64,000 nt of DNA from Portibacter lacus (lineage in GTDB: Bacteria > Bacteroidota > Bacteroidia > Chitinophagales > Saprospiraceae): the NCBI RefSeq assembly GCF_021533215.1, contig NZ_JAJNKA010000004.1, forward strand, positions 248,001 to 312,000. The letters run 5' to 3'. Below, piece after piece: positions 45,331 to 54,881 of this stretch (position 1 is the first letter of the stretch; each line of letters opens with the position of its first letter). The notes under the pieces were generated by a model that was given only the letters and a program-made list of their open reading frames with translations, searched no databases and was not told the DNA's origin. The position numbers and the translations under genes are program-made.

Positions 45331-46698
45331 ATGAAAATATTCTTAAATTCATTAATGGCTGTTGGTCTTTTCTTTCTTACAATGACAAGTTCAAGCTGTA
45401 ACAGCGAAGAAGATCCGATAACGCCAGTAGGACCAACCCAAAATATAGTTGAGATTGCTCAAGCTAGTGGGTTTAATTCTCTTGCTGCTGCACTCGTAAA
45501 AACAGATTTAATTGGAACACTTTCAGGAACAACGGAATACACTGTATTTGCACCTACTGACGAGGCATTTGCAACTCTCCTTGCTGAAATAGGACAAACA
45601 AGTATAGATGATGTACCGAATAGTGTATTAGAAAAAATATTATTATACCACGTAGTACCTGGGAGTGTATTAAGTAAAGATATATCTTCAGGCAGTGTCG
45701 AAACAGCGGCTGGAGAACCAATCGCGCTAAGTACAGCATCAGGGATTACCGTTAATGGTGTTGCAGTAATTTCACCTTTCGATGTGGAAGCAACAAATGG
45801 AGTAATTCATACAATCGGTTCAGTACTTGTACCGAATGATATTGCACAATTTGTTAACACAGTATTAGAACCAGCATATTTCAATACAAATTTCACAACA
45901 CTAATAGAAGCAGCTGTAAAAGCTGGTGTAGTAGAAACGTTATTAACGACACCGAATTTGACCATTTTCGCACCTAATAATGAGGCATTCGCAACTTCTG
46001 GAATCGTTCCAGCTGATTTAGATGCTGCTACTTTAGCTAGTGTGTTAACTTACCACGTTGTTCCAGCAAAAGTATTAAGTGGAGAAATACCAAGAGAAGC
46101 AGGAACAGTAAATGGCGGTATGATCTATTTTTCATTGGTAGATAGCGGAAACTTCATCAATGGTGATTATGAAATCACAGCTGTTGATATAGAGAGTGGA
46201 AGTGGTGTAGTCCATGTTATAGATGGTGTATTATTACCAGCTTCAGGAAACGTTGTAGAGAAAGCAATCGCATTGTCTGCAGATGGTGAATTCACTTCTT
46301 TAATTGCTGCACTTCAGAGAACTGCAGATGAAGGAACAGCAGAGCAAAACTTATTAAATGTTTTATCAAGTGATGGACCATTTACCGTATTTGCTCCGAC
46401 AAATGCAGCATTCCAAGCACTATTAGATAGCAATGATTCTTGGGCAACGTTATCTGACATTCCATTAGGAACATTGGTTACGGTATTAACTTACCATGTC
46501 GTTCCAGCAAGAGCATTCGACAAAGATATTGCAGGTGCAGTAAATGCACAGAATGAATTACCTACAGCGGCGGGCGTTCCAATCATTCTAGATTTGGAAA
46601 ACTTGACCATCAATGGAAATTCTAAAATCATAGTTGTAAATCAAAGTGCAACAAACGGTGTAATACACGCTATTGATACTGTATTACTCCCACAATAA
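45331..46698 (+). CDS. lipoprotein with three fasciclin (FAS1) domains
   Basis: A 455-aa predicted lipoprotein (lipobox SSSC at about 20-23). FAS1 domains lie at about 36-165, 172-300 and 312-455. Each shows the family boxes FTVFAPTNAAF-like (TVFAPTDEAF, TIFAPNNEAF, TVFAPTNAAF) and YHVVP(A/G), and each ends with NGVIHxID-type strands. Such proteins mediate surface adhesion. It is divergent from the CarH-like MerR gene and shares the octamer-rich promoter, so it may be controlled by that regulator. A terminator follows 33 bp after the stop. Confidence 0.92.
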   Translation: MKIFLNSLMAVGLFFLTMTSSSCNSEEDPITPVGPTQNIVEIAQASGFNSLAAALVKTDLIGTLSGTTEYTVFAPTDEAFATLLAEIGQTSIDDVPNSVLEKILLYHVVPGSVLSKDISSGSVETAAGEPIALSTASGITVNGVAVISPFDVEATNGVIHTIGSVLVPNDIAQFVNTVLEPAYFNTNFTTLIEAAVKAGVVETLLTTPNLTIFAPNNEAFATSGIVPADLDAATLASVLTYHVVPAKVLSGEIPREAGTVNGGMIYFSLVDSGNFINGDYEITAVDIESGSGVVHVIDGVLLPASGNVVEKAIALSADGEFTSLIAALQRTADEGTAEQNLLNVLSSDGPFTVFAPTNAAFQALLDSNDSWATLSDIPLGTLVTVLTYHVVPARAFDKDIAGAVNAQNELPTAAGVPIILDLENLTINGNSKIIVVNQSATNGVIHAIDTVLLPQ

Positions 46699-46731
46699 GC
46701 TAGTAAGTTTCGTATTATAAAGTTGTTAATT

Positions 46732-46767
46732 AGCAGCCCCTCGTAATGAAGGGTTGCTATTTTTTTT
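46732..46767 (+). terminator. intrinsic terminator after the fasciclin gene
   Basis: AGCAGCCC pairs with GGGTTGCT (one G-T wobble) across a loop of about 11 nt and is followed by eight or more T. It sits 33 bp past the stop and before the convergent lipoprotein gene. Confidence 0.8.
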
Positions 46768-46823
46768 AGGTCAATGTTTTAATCACTTAAATAATGTATT
46801 CGCTCTACTCGATTACTGCCTGA

Positions 46824-47762
46824 TTATTTCTGCTTTGAAAGTATCCAATTTACTAGTCCATTTTCATCAATGATTGACCAACTATGTGGATGCCGATCAC
46901 CATTGGATCGATAACCTCTGTTTTCAGTTTTAATATAAGTAACGTTCTCATCACCATACATTTCAGTCAAATCATCGGTAAATTGCTCTATATAATAAGC
47001 ATTCATATCTTCATATTCTGCCTGACGATTTTTCTTCCACCAAGCGGTGTCTGGCTCTGAATATAATCTAATTTCTAAATCATTCAATGCTGAGAGGTTA
47101 TTAATCGCGTTAATACAAGATAGATAGGGAGACTTCATCTTATATTTAACCAAAGCAGTATCTCCTCTGCCAATATCTGTCTCTAGCATTTCCACTATCC
47201 ACTTGGCCTCACCCACAGCAATCTCAGAAAAGTTTTTCTTAATCGTCTTTTGGGCATTTTCATATAAAGCCAACAAGTCTATGGGAGAGTCGGCAATAAA
47301 AACACCTTGTGGTTGAATGGGCGACTTGGATGATTTCAAATAATCCGCTAGAAGTAGTGAGACATTGCCGCCGCTCGAAAAACCTCCGATATAAGTATTG
47401 CTAGCGTTGATACTGTTTTTATTAATCGCATTCATTATTATATTTTCCAGCTCTTTTTTCTCCTGTGAGGATAGCCATAGATGTTGATTAAAGTTCATTA
47501 GTAAAACCGCAATATGATTAGATATGGCTAGGTCAATGATATTGAATTCTGTTCTTGTATTTTCTGCATTGCAAGGGAAACATGGAAAAAGTATCAGTAA
47601 GCCTTCTTGTGTATTAGGGAGGAATAGTTCATAATGATCCGAAACAATTTCTCGCGGTTCCTCAGGCGAATTTTTTATTGCTAGATCAACATTTTTATTA
47701 TTTGTGCAAGACACAAATGTTAAGAAAAGGACGACAACTGATAAGCGATTCCTTGTTTTCAT
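46824..47762 (-). CDS. alpha/beta-hydrolase-like lipoprotein
   Basis: A 312-aa protein with a lipoprotein signal (lipobox VSC near residue 19). The GFSSG nucleophile elbow (IGGFSSGGNVSLLL near residues 120-133) follows a strand, as in alpha/beta hydrolases. A candidate His occurs near the C-terminus in RHPHSW. The acid residue is not certain. An esterase or peptidase role in the envelope is plausible. It is convergent with the fasciclin gene and followed in coordinate terms by the four-gene membrane operon on the same strand. Confidence 0.65.
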   Translation of the reverse strand: MKTRNRLSVVVLFLTFVSCTNNKNVDLAIKNSPEEPREIVSDHYELFLPNTQEGLLILFPCFPCNAENTRTEFNIIDLAISNHIAVLLMNFNQHLWLSSQEKKELENIIMNAINKNSINASNTYIGGFSSGGNVSLLLADYLKSSKSPIQPQGVFIADSPIDLLALYENAQKTIKKNFSEIAVGEAKWIVEMLETDIGRGDTALVKYKMKSPYLSCINAINNLSALNDLEIRLYSEPDTAWWKKNRQAEYEDMNAYYIEQFTDDLTEMYGDENVTYIKTENRGYRSNGDRHPHSWSIIDENGLVNWILSKQK

Positions 47763-47869
47763 TTAGAATAGTTCAATGGTTATAAGTAATTAATTTCCTG
47801 CTGGATAACGCCATTGTACTCATGGCATCTATTATGGGCCTTCATTGATCAACAAGCGTCCTTTCAATT

Positions 47870-48265
47870 TCAACTCAGAAAATTCAACCAAAAAACACCA
47901 CTTAAATATATCCAAAATCCAGTAAAAAAAATGTGGACTGCAGTTTCGAACGCCTTCCCTCGCCATAATTTCGGCGAGTAGACGAAAAATTGAAAATAAA
48001 GCCTAATGACCCAAAATATACCAAGGCCGAGAGAAATGGATTTACCCAATTTTGTTTCCACGAGTTCATTGGCAGAAGTAAAACACAGTAGGCCCATCAG
48101 AAAGACCGTAAGTGCGATAAAAAAAGTATGCACCATCATCATTTGCCGATTCATTAAGCTTAATGATTGGAGATTTTCTTTCCAGTTAAAGTATCTCGGA
48201 AACACAACATGAACCCAAGCCAATATCATTAGTAAAACTCCTATAATCTGAAAGTGTATCTGCAT
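47870..48265 (-). CDS. four-helix membrane protein
   Basis: A 131-aa hydrophobic protein with four likely helices (about 5-22, 45-65, 78-95 and 108-128) and conserved-looking charged loops (PRYFNWKENLQSL). It has no recognised family. It is last in the tight minus-strand set that begins at 50124, 8 bp after the methyltransferase gene, and is probably co-transcribed with it. Confidence 0.6.
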   Translation of the reverse strand: MQIHFQIIGVLLMILAWVHVVFPRYFNWKENLQSLSLMNRQMMMVHTFFIALTVFLMGLLCFTSANELVETKLGKSISLGLGIFWVIRLYFQFFVYSPKLWRGKAFETAVHIFFTGFWIYLSGVFWLNFLS

Positions 48266-48273
48266 CTAAAGGG

Positions 48274-49026
48274 TTAAGGTGAACAGCTAAATATAGACAT
48301 AAACGGCGTAAATTTACTTTCCGCGAATGAAGAAAAACCAGCTTCTTGGAAAGCTTTTTCCCAAGCTTTTCTTGAGAAAAAATGGGTAAATCCAATGGAA
48401 AACGCAAAAAAGTTAGGCACATCTCGCAAGTGCTCTACCGTAATAACCTTTCCGCCTAGCTTACATATTCTATGACATTCCTTTAAGAACAACACTTTTT
48501 CTTCGTGAGATCGAATCTCATGAGCTGCCGAAAGAAGAAAGATCATATCGATCGACTGATCATTTAGAGGAATTTCATCTGACTTTATTTGAAGTGTATT
48601 TGGATAGACCAAGCTAACTTTTCTAGCCCTGACAATGGCTGGTTCTGTATGCTGATTGGAATCATAAAAATCATAGACCTGTAATCCTGCTTCTGGAAAT
48701 TTTTCTTTCAAGATAAAGCTGGTCTCATCAAAACCAGCATTGATATTTACAATGTTTTTTGGTTTCAATTCCATTAAATTCAGTTTCTTTAACCAATCAA
48801 AATCATAATATCCAGAAAAGTCATAAACATACGCGGAGACCAATAAAGGCATGAGAAGTCCATATAAAAAAGCGCTTACAATAATGATAAACCAAGACAT
48901 CGGCGATTCAAAGAGTAATAGACCAATGATGATCACTACCAGAACCAATAAACCGATCACATAAAAGTGTCTATTAAAACTCAATATATTCAGAACGCCT
49001 TGAAATTTTCGCCGCTTTATGACCAT
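48274..49026 (-). CDS. membrane-anchored class I SAM-dependent methyltransferase
   Basis: From the ATG at 49026 this is a 250-aa protein; a TTG at 49050 would extend it by 8 residues. Two membrane helices (about 20-40 and 45-65) precede a methyltransferase fold. Its motif I is degenerate (NINAGFDETSF instead of a DxGxGxG-type loop). Later motifs are better: SIDMIFLLSAAHEI and LGGKVITVEHL. The start overlaps the end of the DUF2071 gene by 10 bp (ATGGTCATAA), indicating translational coupling. The substrate is unknown; membrane anchoring suggests a lipid or quinone. Confidence 0.7.
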   Translation of the reverse strand: MVIKRRKFQGVLNILSFNRHFYVIGLLVLVVIIIGLLLFESPMSWFIIIVSAFLYGLLMPLLVSAYVYDFSGYYDFDWLKKLNLMELKPKNIVNINAGFDETSFILKEKFPEAGLQVYDFYDSNQHTEPAIVRARKVSLVYPNTLQIKSDEIPLNDQSIDMIFLLSAAHEIRSHEEKVLFLKECHRICKLGGKVITVEHLRDVPNFFAFSIGFTHFFSRKAWEKAFQEAGFSSFAESKFTPFMSIFSCSP

Positions 49027-49751
49027 TTCTCGATTCTTCCTTTTTTCCAATAATATGGAATATTACTTACAACAAATGCATTCGAAAGTTTAATATTATC
49101 AAACTTCATCATCTTCATAAAGCCAACTTCTGCTTTATCAACCTGAATAGGATTCGGAATCCAATTCTGTCGTACGCCTTCTATAAACAATACTTCTTTC
49201 TTTTCCTTATTATAGGTAAATGTAAAAGGTAGTGGCCCAGCAAATCTGCGAGCTTCCTTCCAATCATTAAAAACTGAATCTTCAGGCAGATTGACGTCTT
49301 GCATTTCTGAATTGACCGTTACGTCCAAGTCTGATTTAACTGAATGTATATTAAGGCTGTGCTGATCCTTATTGTAAGCGATATCCGTCGTAGTGTACTT
49401 GTAATGTGTAAAGATATTTCCGAAAAAAGACATTTTTCTCTTATTGGTTTCCGACTTTAAAATATACAATCCACGCAAATTCCGTCCTCTCTTATCCGTG
49501 TATCGGACAAATACTCGATAGCCAATCAAAAAGAAATCATTACCTAAGAAAGCCGGAAAACCTTTCGGTCGCAGTTTCTTTGTATTTACCATTGCGAGCG
49601 CAACGAAAGCCCATTGATCATTGAAAGTATCTAATGTCAGACATTCAGGGATCAGTTCTTGTAATTCTTCCTTAGCGATGGCATAAGTAAGCACAATCGA
49701 GTTCTCGAAATAAGTTTCTACCGCAAAAGGATGGTTTTTAAGATTGAACAA
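49017..49751 (-). CDS. DUF2071 family protein
   Basis: A 244-aa protein of the DUF2071/YqjF-like family, with the HPFAVETYFENSIVLTYAIAKEELQELIPECLTL opening and the GYRVFVRYTD strand. No function is established. It begins with TTG at 49749-49751, 14 bp inside the DoxX-like gene, and ends 10 bp inside the methyltransferase gene. No earlier ATG is available in frame, so the TTG is likely real. The overlaps on both sides show a tightly coupled operon. Confidence 0.8.
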   Translation of the reverse strand: MFNLKNHPFAVETYFENSIVLTYAIAKEELQELIPECLTLDTFNDQWAFVALAMVNTKKLRPKGFPAFLGNDFFLIGYRVFVRYTDKRGRNLRGLYILKSETNKRKMSFFGNIFTHYKYTTTDIAYNKDQHSLNIHSVKSDLDVTVNSEMQDVNLPEDSVFNDWKEARRFAGPLPFTFTYNKEKKEVLFIEGVRQNWIPNPIQVDKAEVGFMKMMKFDNIKLSNAFVVSNIPYYWKKGRIEKWS

Positions 49752-50124
49752 GTTTTGATTTTAATGTGTATTCGTTATAATATATCAGCCCTGAAAAAAG
49801 TATTGCGAATAGGATATTAGCATAACCGAATAGCAATAAGTCTCTAGCTAATATAAACTCAATTATATTCATTAAGATAATAATACTAATCTGGGTTATG
49901 GTATTTAATTTAGAATAATAACCGCTGAGAATCCAGACCACCATTAAGATTTCTAAACTACCAATTATTAAAGTTATGATCGGAGCATATTCACTTCCTA
50001 GAATTCTGGCTACAATTTCTTGATGTCTAGGCACCAAGTTGAGGACTTTACAAAACAGCCCATTAACTAGCCAGACAGCAGCAATGAAAAAAGATAGAAT
50101 TTTATGGATGGATTTCAAATTCAA
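49738..50124 (-). CDS. DoxX-like membrane protein
   Basis: A 128-aa protein with four helices (about 8-28, 46-68, 75-92 and 98-118), matching the DoxX-like family that includes putative quinone-interacting subunits. The reading frame starts with TTG at 50122-50124, since an in-frame TGA lies three codons upstream and no ATG follows within the first 60 codons. It is first in the coupled four-gene operon and lies 44 bp after the tRNA-Ala gene in coordinate terms. Confidence 0.7.
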   Translation of the reverse strand: MNLKSIHKILSFFIAAVWLVNGLFCKVLNLVPRHQEIVARILGSEYAPIITLIIGSLEILMVVWILSGYYSKLNTITQISIIILMNIIEFILARDLLLFGYANILFAILFSGLIYYNEYTLKSKLVQS

Positions 50125-50168
50125 AGGAGATCATTTATGAAAAACAGAGATGATATAATTTTCGGGAG

Positions 50169-50242
50169 TGGAGGATACAGGAATCGAACCTGCGACCTTT
50201 TGACTGCCAGTCAAACGCTCTAGCCAACTGAGCTAATCCCCC
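50169..50242 (-). tRNA. tRNA-Ala(GGC)
   Basis: A complete 74-nt cloverleaf (no encoded CCA). The acceptor stem GGGGGAT/ATCCTCC contains the G3-U70 pair that identifies alanine tRNA. The D arm is GCTC/GAGC. The anticodon stem TTTGA/TCAAA encloses the loop CTGGCAG with anticodon GGC. The T arm has TTCGATT, and the discriminator is A. A reading as glycine was excluded because the anticodon is GGC, not GCC. Confidence 0.95.
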
Positions 50243-50388
50243 ATTTAATTTAATTTTTAATAAGCTACTTTCCGCTTACTATGTAAATGTAAAATAAATT
50301 ACCAAATTCCAGCAAATTATTTCTCGAACCGAAAATCCTCTTTCTTTACACGCTTTTCCAATTTCGAACCGCGACAACATTGACCTAA

Positions 50389-50420
50389 ATAAAAGAGACT
50401 ACCTCTTTCAAGATAGCCTC
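50389..50420 (-). terminator. intrinsic terminator of the susCD operon
   Basis: On the minus strand GAGGCTATC pairs with GGTAGTCTC (two wobble pairs) across an 8-nt loop and is followed by TTTTA. It lies 26 bp past the SusD-like stop. Confidence 0.7.
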
Positions 50421-50445
50421 TATAATGTTATGATGATATTAGATT

Positions 50446-51852
50446 CTAATAACCTGAATTCTGAACCATATTCGGATTAACATTCATCTCATCTAATGGA
50501 ATCGGATTTATCACTAAATCGTTATCCCACGAAACAGTTAAATCGTCAAATGTTCTGAATTTTGTCCATGTGCTTTTCGTCCTTGTTAAATCATAAATTC
50601 GATCACCCTCGAAAGCTAATTCCTTTCTTCTTTCTGTTAAGATCTCTGCGATTAAGTCATCACCTGTTGCGGTGGTCTCTGCGTAATTAGGGTCTACACG
50701 ACTTGCAACTGCCGTTAGGTCAGCAATTGCTCCCGCTTCGTCTCCCATTCTTGCTTTCGCCTCAGCTCTGACAAGATACACATCCGCTAATCGAATAATC
50801 TTTAGATAGTCTTGGCCTGTTTCTCCTCTAGGATACTTCCCTTCTGCAAAAACAGCATTTACCTCACCGTCAGCTCGATCTCCACGAGACATAACGTCTC
50901 TTCGCGCATCTGTTTCGCTATAAATTCCGTACAAATCATCCGTCGCCAAAATATCACCATATCCATTCTGATCGTAGATTCCTCCTACTGAATTAACACC
51001 CAAATTATCCGTAGGCAAATTCACAAGTGTAAATAAATCTTCTGATCCAGCATTAGCGCCCCATGATGACAACCATTCATCACCTGATCCATACAAGCTA
51101 TATCCAGCTTCACCTATAGCCGTATTTGCTACGGTGACAGCATTCGACCAATCTTCTTGGTAAAGGTAGACTTTCGCTAATAATCCATGAGCTGCAGCTT
51201 TAGAAAATCTGCCTGTTTCGGTTGTAGAAATTTTACTTGTCGCCATCGTCAGATCACTTATGATCTGGTTATAAACTTCCGCAACAGTAGCTCGTGAAGG
51301 CGAGACCAATGTACCTGTTGTGCCTTCATTAGTTATAGGCACTCCCAAACTTGCTCCTCCATCAGCAGAATAAGGCTTTGCAAATAATCTCACCAAATTC
51401 CAGTACGATAATGCTCTTAAGCCGTGAGCCTGACCTAGCAAGTCTTGTCCATCTTCCTCTTCAGAGCTTAACAATTCTACATCTGCAAACTTGTTAATGA
51501 TATTTGATGCATTGACAATATTTTGGTACATTTCTAACCATTCATTTCGCGGTCTTCCACTCTGATCTGTCAACGCATAATCATCAAAAACCAAAAACCT
51601 TCCAGCATTTTTACTAGAAATATAAGTGTTGTCACTTCGCAAATCACCTATCACATTAAAGTCCCATCCATAAGCATTTTCTGATTGAAAATTACTGTAT
51701 ACCCCTAATGTCGCTGCATTTAATGTTTTAAAATCTACAATCGAAACATCTAACCCAAATGATTGCTGCGGTTCTAATTCTAAAAAGCTTTTTCCACATG
51801 AGGATACCACGAGAAAAGCCATAATCAGCATACTATATTTATATAATTTCAT
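50446..51852 (-). CDS. SusD/RagB family nutrient-binding lipoprotein
   Basis: A 468-aa outer-membrane lipoprotein (lipobox SSC at about 17-19, then GKSFLELEPQQSF, the family opening). TPR-like helices include ARVAEVYNQII-type and AAHGLLAKVYLYQEDWSNAVTVAN segments. The C-terminal RRKELAFEGDRIYDLTRTK is a SusD signature. It caps a SusC channel and binds a glycan or peptide substrate. The gene lies 23 bp after the SusC-like gene. No glycoside hydrolase, sigma or anti-sigma gene is nearby, so the substrate cannot be inferred. Confidence 0.93.
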   Translation of the reverse strand: MKLYKYSMLIMAFLVVSSCGKSFLELEPQQSFGLDVSIVDFKTLNAATLGVYSNFQSENAYGWDFNVIGDLRSDNTYISSKNAGRFLVFDDYALTDQSGRPRNEWLEMYQNIVNASNIINKFADVELLSSEEEDGQDLLGQAHGLRALSYWNLVRLFAKPYSADGGASLGVPITNEGTTGTLVSPSRATVAEVYNQIISDLTMATSKISTTETGRFSKAAAHGLLAKVYLYQEDWSNAVTVANTAIGEAGYSLYGSGDEWLSSWGANAGSEDLFTLVNLPTDNLGVNSVGGIYDQNGYGDILATDDLYGIYSETDARRDVMSRGDRADGEVNAVFAEGKYPRGETGQDYLKIIRLADVYLVRAEAKARMGDEAGAIADLTAVASRVDPNYAETTATGDDLIAEILTERRKELAFEGDRIYDLTRTKSTWTKFRTFDDLTVSWDNDLVINPIPLDEMNVNPNMVQNSGY

Positions 51853-51875
51853 TTTTTCTTAATTTTCTTCGATGA

Positions 51876-54800
51876 TTAAAAAGATACATTTAAACCAAAA
51901 GTGAATGTAGTAGGAATAGGAATTTCCTGATCTATCGATCCTCCTGCATCTGTACGAGGATCTCTTTCTAATCTTTCATCTTTAGTCCATATCCACATAT
52001 TACTTCCTCTAACAAACAACTGTGTATCATCGATACTTGCTCTTTGAGTTAAAGCTTTAGGAAGTGAATAGGATAAAGAGATATCTCTTAACGAAATGTA
52101 AGTCCCATCGTACAAGAATCTAGTAGATCTGTTTCGAGAACCTGTATTTCTTCCAAAAATAAACTGCGGTGTATCAGTTACATCACCTGGATTCTGCCAC
52201 CTTCTTTCATAAATAGAACGAGCTAAATTTCCCGTTGTACTTAACGATCTAGAGCCATCTGTATGGGTAAAACTGTGCCATGAGTGAAGAATTTTACCTC
52301 CATAATTATAAACAAATTGAGCACTTAGATTTATCCCTTTATAGCTGAACACGTTAGTCAAACCGCCATAAAAGTCAGGATCTGAAGTCCCTTGCTGATA
52401 AGGCTCTGCTGCATTATATGAGGTTGTCGTTTCTGACTCTGTTTCATCAGTATACCACATGGCCTCACCCGTTTCGGTGTCCACTCCAGCATAACCTTGG
52501 AAGTACCACGTACTCCATGGTTTTCCTACTTCTCTATATCTAGATCCGTCTGCAAAATCTCCTTCAGGAAGGGATATGACTTTGTTTTTGTTAAATGTGA
52601 TGTTAAAACTGGTACTCCAGTTAAAACCATTGTTATTATTCTCAATGTTCTGCGTTTCTAGTTCAATTTCGACCCCTTGATTCTGAAGGGAACCGATATT
52701 ACTTGTTACAGAAGAAACACCATTGGTGAGCGAAACTGGAAGATCAAAAATCAAACTTGAAGTTCTTCTGTTATAGAAATCAACCACTAAGTCTACTCTG
52801 TTCCATAATCCTAACTCTACAGCAACGTCTAGTTGTCTATTCACCTCCCAAGTTAAACCTGGATTAGCAAGTTGCGATAAAAAGATTCCTGGATTACCAT
52901 TGTAATCAGCTCCAGTAGAATAAAGCCCTAGTGAAGCAAAGTTGCTTATGCTTTCGTTTCCATTTTCCCCATAACTTGCTCTTAATCTAAGAGCAGATAT
53001 CGCATTATTTCCGTTAAGGAAAGACAATCGGTGTAAGTTCACACTCGCGCCTCCCGACCAGAACGTACCGTATCTTACATCAGAACCGAATCTCGAAGAT
53101 CCATCTCTTCTTATCGTTCCATTCAAGTAGACTAACCCTTGGTAGTTATAACTTGTGTTAAGAAAAAATGACTCGATGGTATTAGCCGTTTTCGAACCGC
53201 TGATAGATTCCGGATTGGCACCATTCGACAAGGTATTTAATTGAGGAAATGGTAAGTTTCCGATAAGTGTCTGTACGAAATAGCTCGAAAACTTCTGAGC
53301 TTCATGTCCTAGCGTAATATCTAATCCATGCGCATCATTGAAGTAATTATTATAAGTAATTAGATTTCGAACCATCCAGTTCGTATTGTTATCGAAATCA
53401 GCTTCTGCATATCCGTTTCTAGAATTTCCTGTTCCAAAATCTGGGATAAAATACGTTTCATCAGCTCCTTCTATACGATTAATGCTTACCGTAGGTCGGT
53501 AACTTAATCCTTTCATTAGGTCAATTTTTCCAGTAACTGAAGAATTGAGGTTTAAGATATTCGACAATCTTTTATTTTCTAACATTTCTCCTACTGGATG
53601 AAAACCAGAATTGATTCCTAAATTATAAGAGCCGTCTTCATTGTAAACTGGTTCAGTAGGTATAAATCTAAATATAGATCGAACTGGGTTAGCAAATGCA
53701 CCTGCATCTAATGCTGTGTTCTGACTAGTATACGAAGCACTATTATTAAAATCAACGGTAATCCAATCAGCAAATTTTGTGGTTAAATTCACTCTAGCGG
53801 AAGCTCTCGTAAAACCAGTTCCAATCACAACACCTTCATTCTGCTGATATCCACCAGATACAAAATATCTAGTAGCATCATTTCCACCTGAAACAGATAA
53901 ATTGGTATTTCTAAAGCTTCCTTGCTGAGTAATGGCATCGAACCAGTCTGTATCCACAGCCGGATCTATTCCTCTATCTGTCAGATAAGTAAGTGCTTCT
54001 GCATCATTCTCAGCAAATCCTCTGTTAATCAAGCCTTCTTTCATTAATTCCACATATTCTGCACTGTTTAGTGGTCTTAATTTATCAGCCAAAGAAACAT
54101 TAGATACACCCGTTTGTACACCGAAGTTAAATTTAGGTTTACCAGACTTACCTTTCTTAGTTGTGATGATGATTACACCATTCGCTCCTCTGGATCCATA
54201 TAATGAAGTTGCGGAAGCATCTTTTAAAACATTAATACTTTCTATGTCATTAGGATTTATTCCAGACATCGGAGTACTAGTTGTTGATTCGTTTCCAATG
54301 TTTCCATTGATTACTGGAATACCATCGATCACATAAAGTGGATTCGTACCAGCATTAATAGAACCAAGTCCTCTTATTCTAACATTTTGAAAAGCACCAG
54401 GCTGACCACTTCCTTGATTAACTTGAAGACCAGAGACGTTTCCAGTTAAACTTTCTTGGAAATTCGTTCTAGGAGCTTGTTGAATATCTTCGATTTTAGG
54501 TTTCGAAACTGAACCCGTAAAAGATGACCTCAATTGCTCACCATAACCAGTAATAACGACCTCATCTAAAAGAATATTAGATGACATTTGGACATTCAGG
54601 ACATCTGTCGGTCCCACCTCCACTTCTTGTTCTTCCATACCTGCGTACGAAAAAACCAGCGTTTCGCCTTCTGATGCAACGATTTCGAATTCACCATTAA
54701 AATCAGTAATGGTTCCTCTCGCTTGATCGCCTTTAATAAGAACAGTAACACCAATTAGAGCTTCTCCCGAGGAAGCCTCTGTGACTGTACCTGTAATTGA

Positions 54801-54881
54801 CTTTTGTCCGATCATCATAGATGAAAAGCACATGGAAGTCAAAAACAATAAATACTTGAGTTTGTAAAAAAGTTTTTTCAT
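51876..54881 (-). CDS. SusC/RagA family TonB-linked outer-membrane protein
   Basis: A 1001-aa outer-membrane transporter. A signal peptide (about 1-25) and CarboxypepD_reg-like domain (about 28-110, ITGTVTEASSGEALIGVTVLI) lead to the plug. The plug carries DEVVITGYGEQ, LTGNVSGLQVNQ, VRIRGLGSIN and NPLYVIDGIPV. The barrel follows and ends in a strand closing with FGLNVSF. It forms a SusCD pair with the downstream lipoprotein gene (23-bp gap). The 471-bp region upstream should contain its promoter. Confidence 0.95.
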   Translation of the reverse strand: MKKLFYKLKYLLFLTSMCFSSMMIGQKSITGTVTEASSGEALIGVTVLIKGDQARGTITDFNGEFEIVASEGETLVFSYAGMEEQEVEVGPTDVLNVQMSSNILLDEVVITGYGEQLRSSFTGSVSKPKIEDIQQAPRTNFQESLTGNVSGLQVNQGSGQPGAFQNVRIRGLGSINAGTNPLYVIDGIPVINGNIGNESTTSTPMSGINPNDIESINVLKDASATSLYGSRGANGVIIITTKKGKSGKPKFNFGVQTGVSNVSLADKLRPLNSAEYVELMKEGLINRGFAENDAEALTYLTDRGIDPAVDTDWFDAITQQGSFRNTNLSVSGGNDATRYFVSGGYQQNEGVVIGTGFTRASARVNLTTKFADWITVDFNNSASYTSQNTALDAGAFANPVRSIFRFIPTEPVYNEDGSYNLGINSGFHPVGEMLENKRLSNILNLNSSVTGKIDLMKGLSYRPTVSINRIEGADETYFIPDFGTGNSRNGYAEADFDNNTNWMVRNLITYNNYFNDAHGLDITLGHEAQKFSSYFVQTLIGNLPFPQLNTLSNGANPESISGSKTANTIESFFLNTSYNYQGLVYLNGTIRRDGSSRFGSDVRYGTFWSGGASVNLHRLSFLNGNNAISALRLRASYGENGNESISNFASLGLYSTGADYNGNPGIFLSQLANPGLTWEVNRQLDVAVELGLWNRVDLVVDFYNRRTSSLIFDLPVSLTNGVSSVTSNIGSLQNQGVEIELETQNIENNNNGFNWSTSFNITFNKNKVISLPEGDFADGSRYREVGKPWSTWYFQGYAGVDTETGEAMWYTDETESETTTSYNAAEPYQQGTSDPDFYGGLTNVFSYKGINLSAQFVYNYGGKILHSWHSFTHTDGSRSLSTTGNLARSIYERRWQNPGDVTDTPQFIFGRNTGSRNRSTRFLYDGTYISLRDISLSYSLPKALTQRASIDDTQLFVRGSNMWIWTKDERLERDPRTDAGGSIDQEIPIPTTFTFGLNVSF

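Noticed and set aside
49744-49751. TTGAACAA octamer at the DoxX/DUF2071 junction as a MerR site
   Set aside because: It lies inside overlapping coding sequence as a single copy, and the start codon itself accounts for the bases.
50169-50242. tRNA-Gly reading
   Set aside because: The loop CTGGCAG gives anticodon GGC and the acceptor has the G3-U70 pair of alanine tRNA.
50446-54881. Complete polysaccharide utilisation locus
   Set aside because: Only the SusC/SusD pair is present; no glycoside hydrolase, sulfatase or hybrid regulator lies near it.
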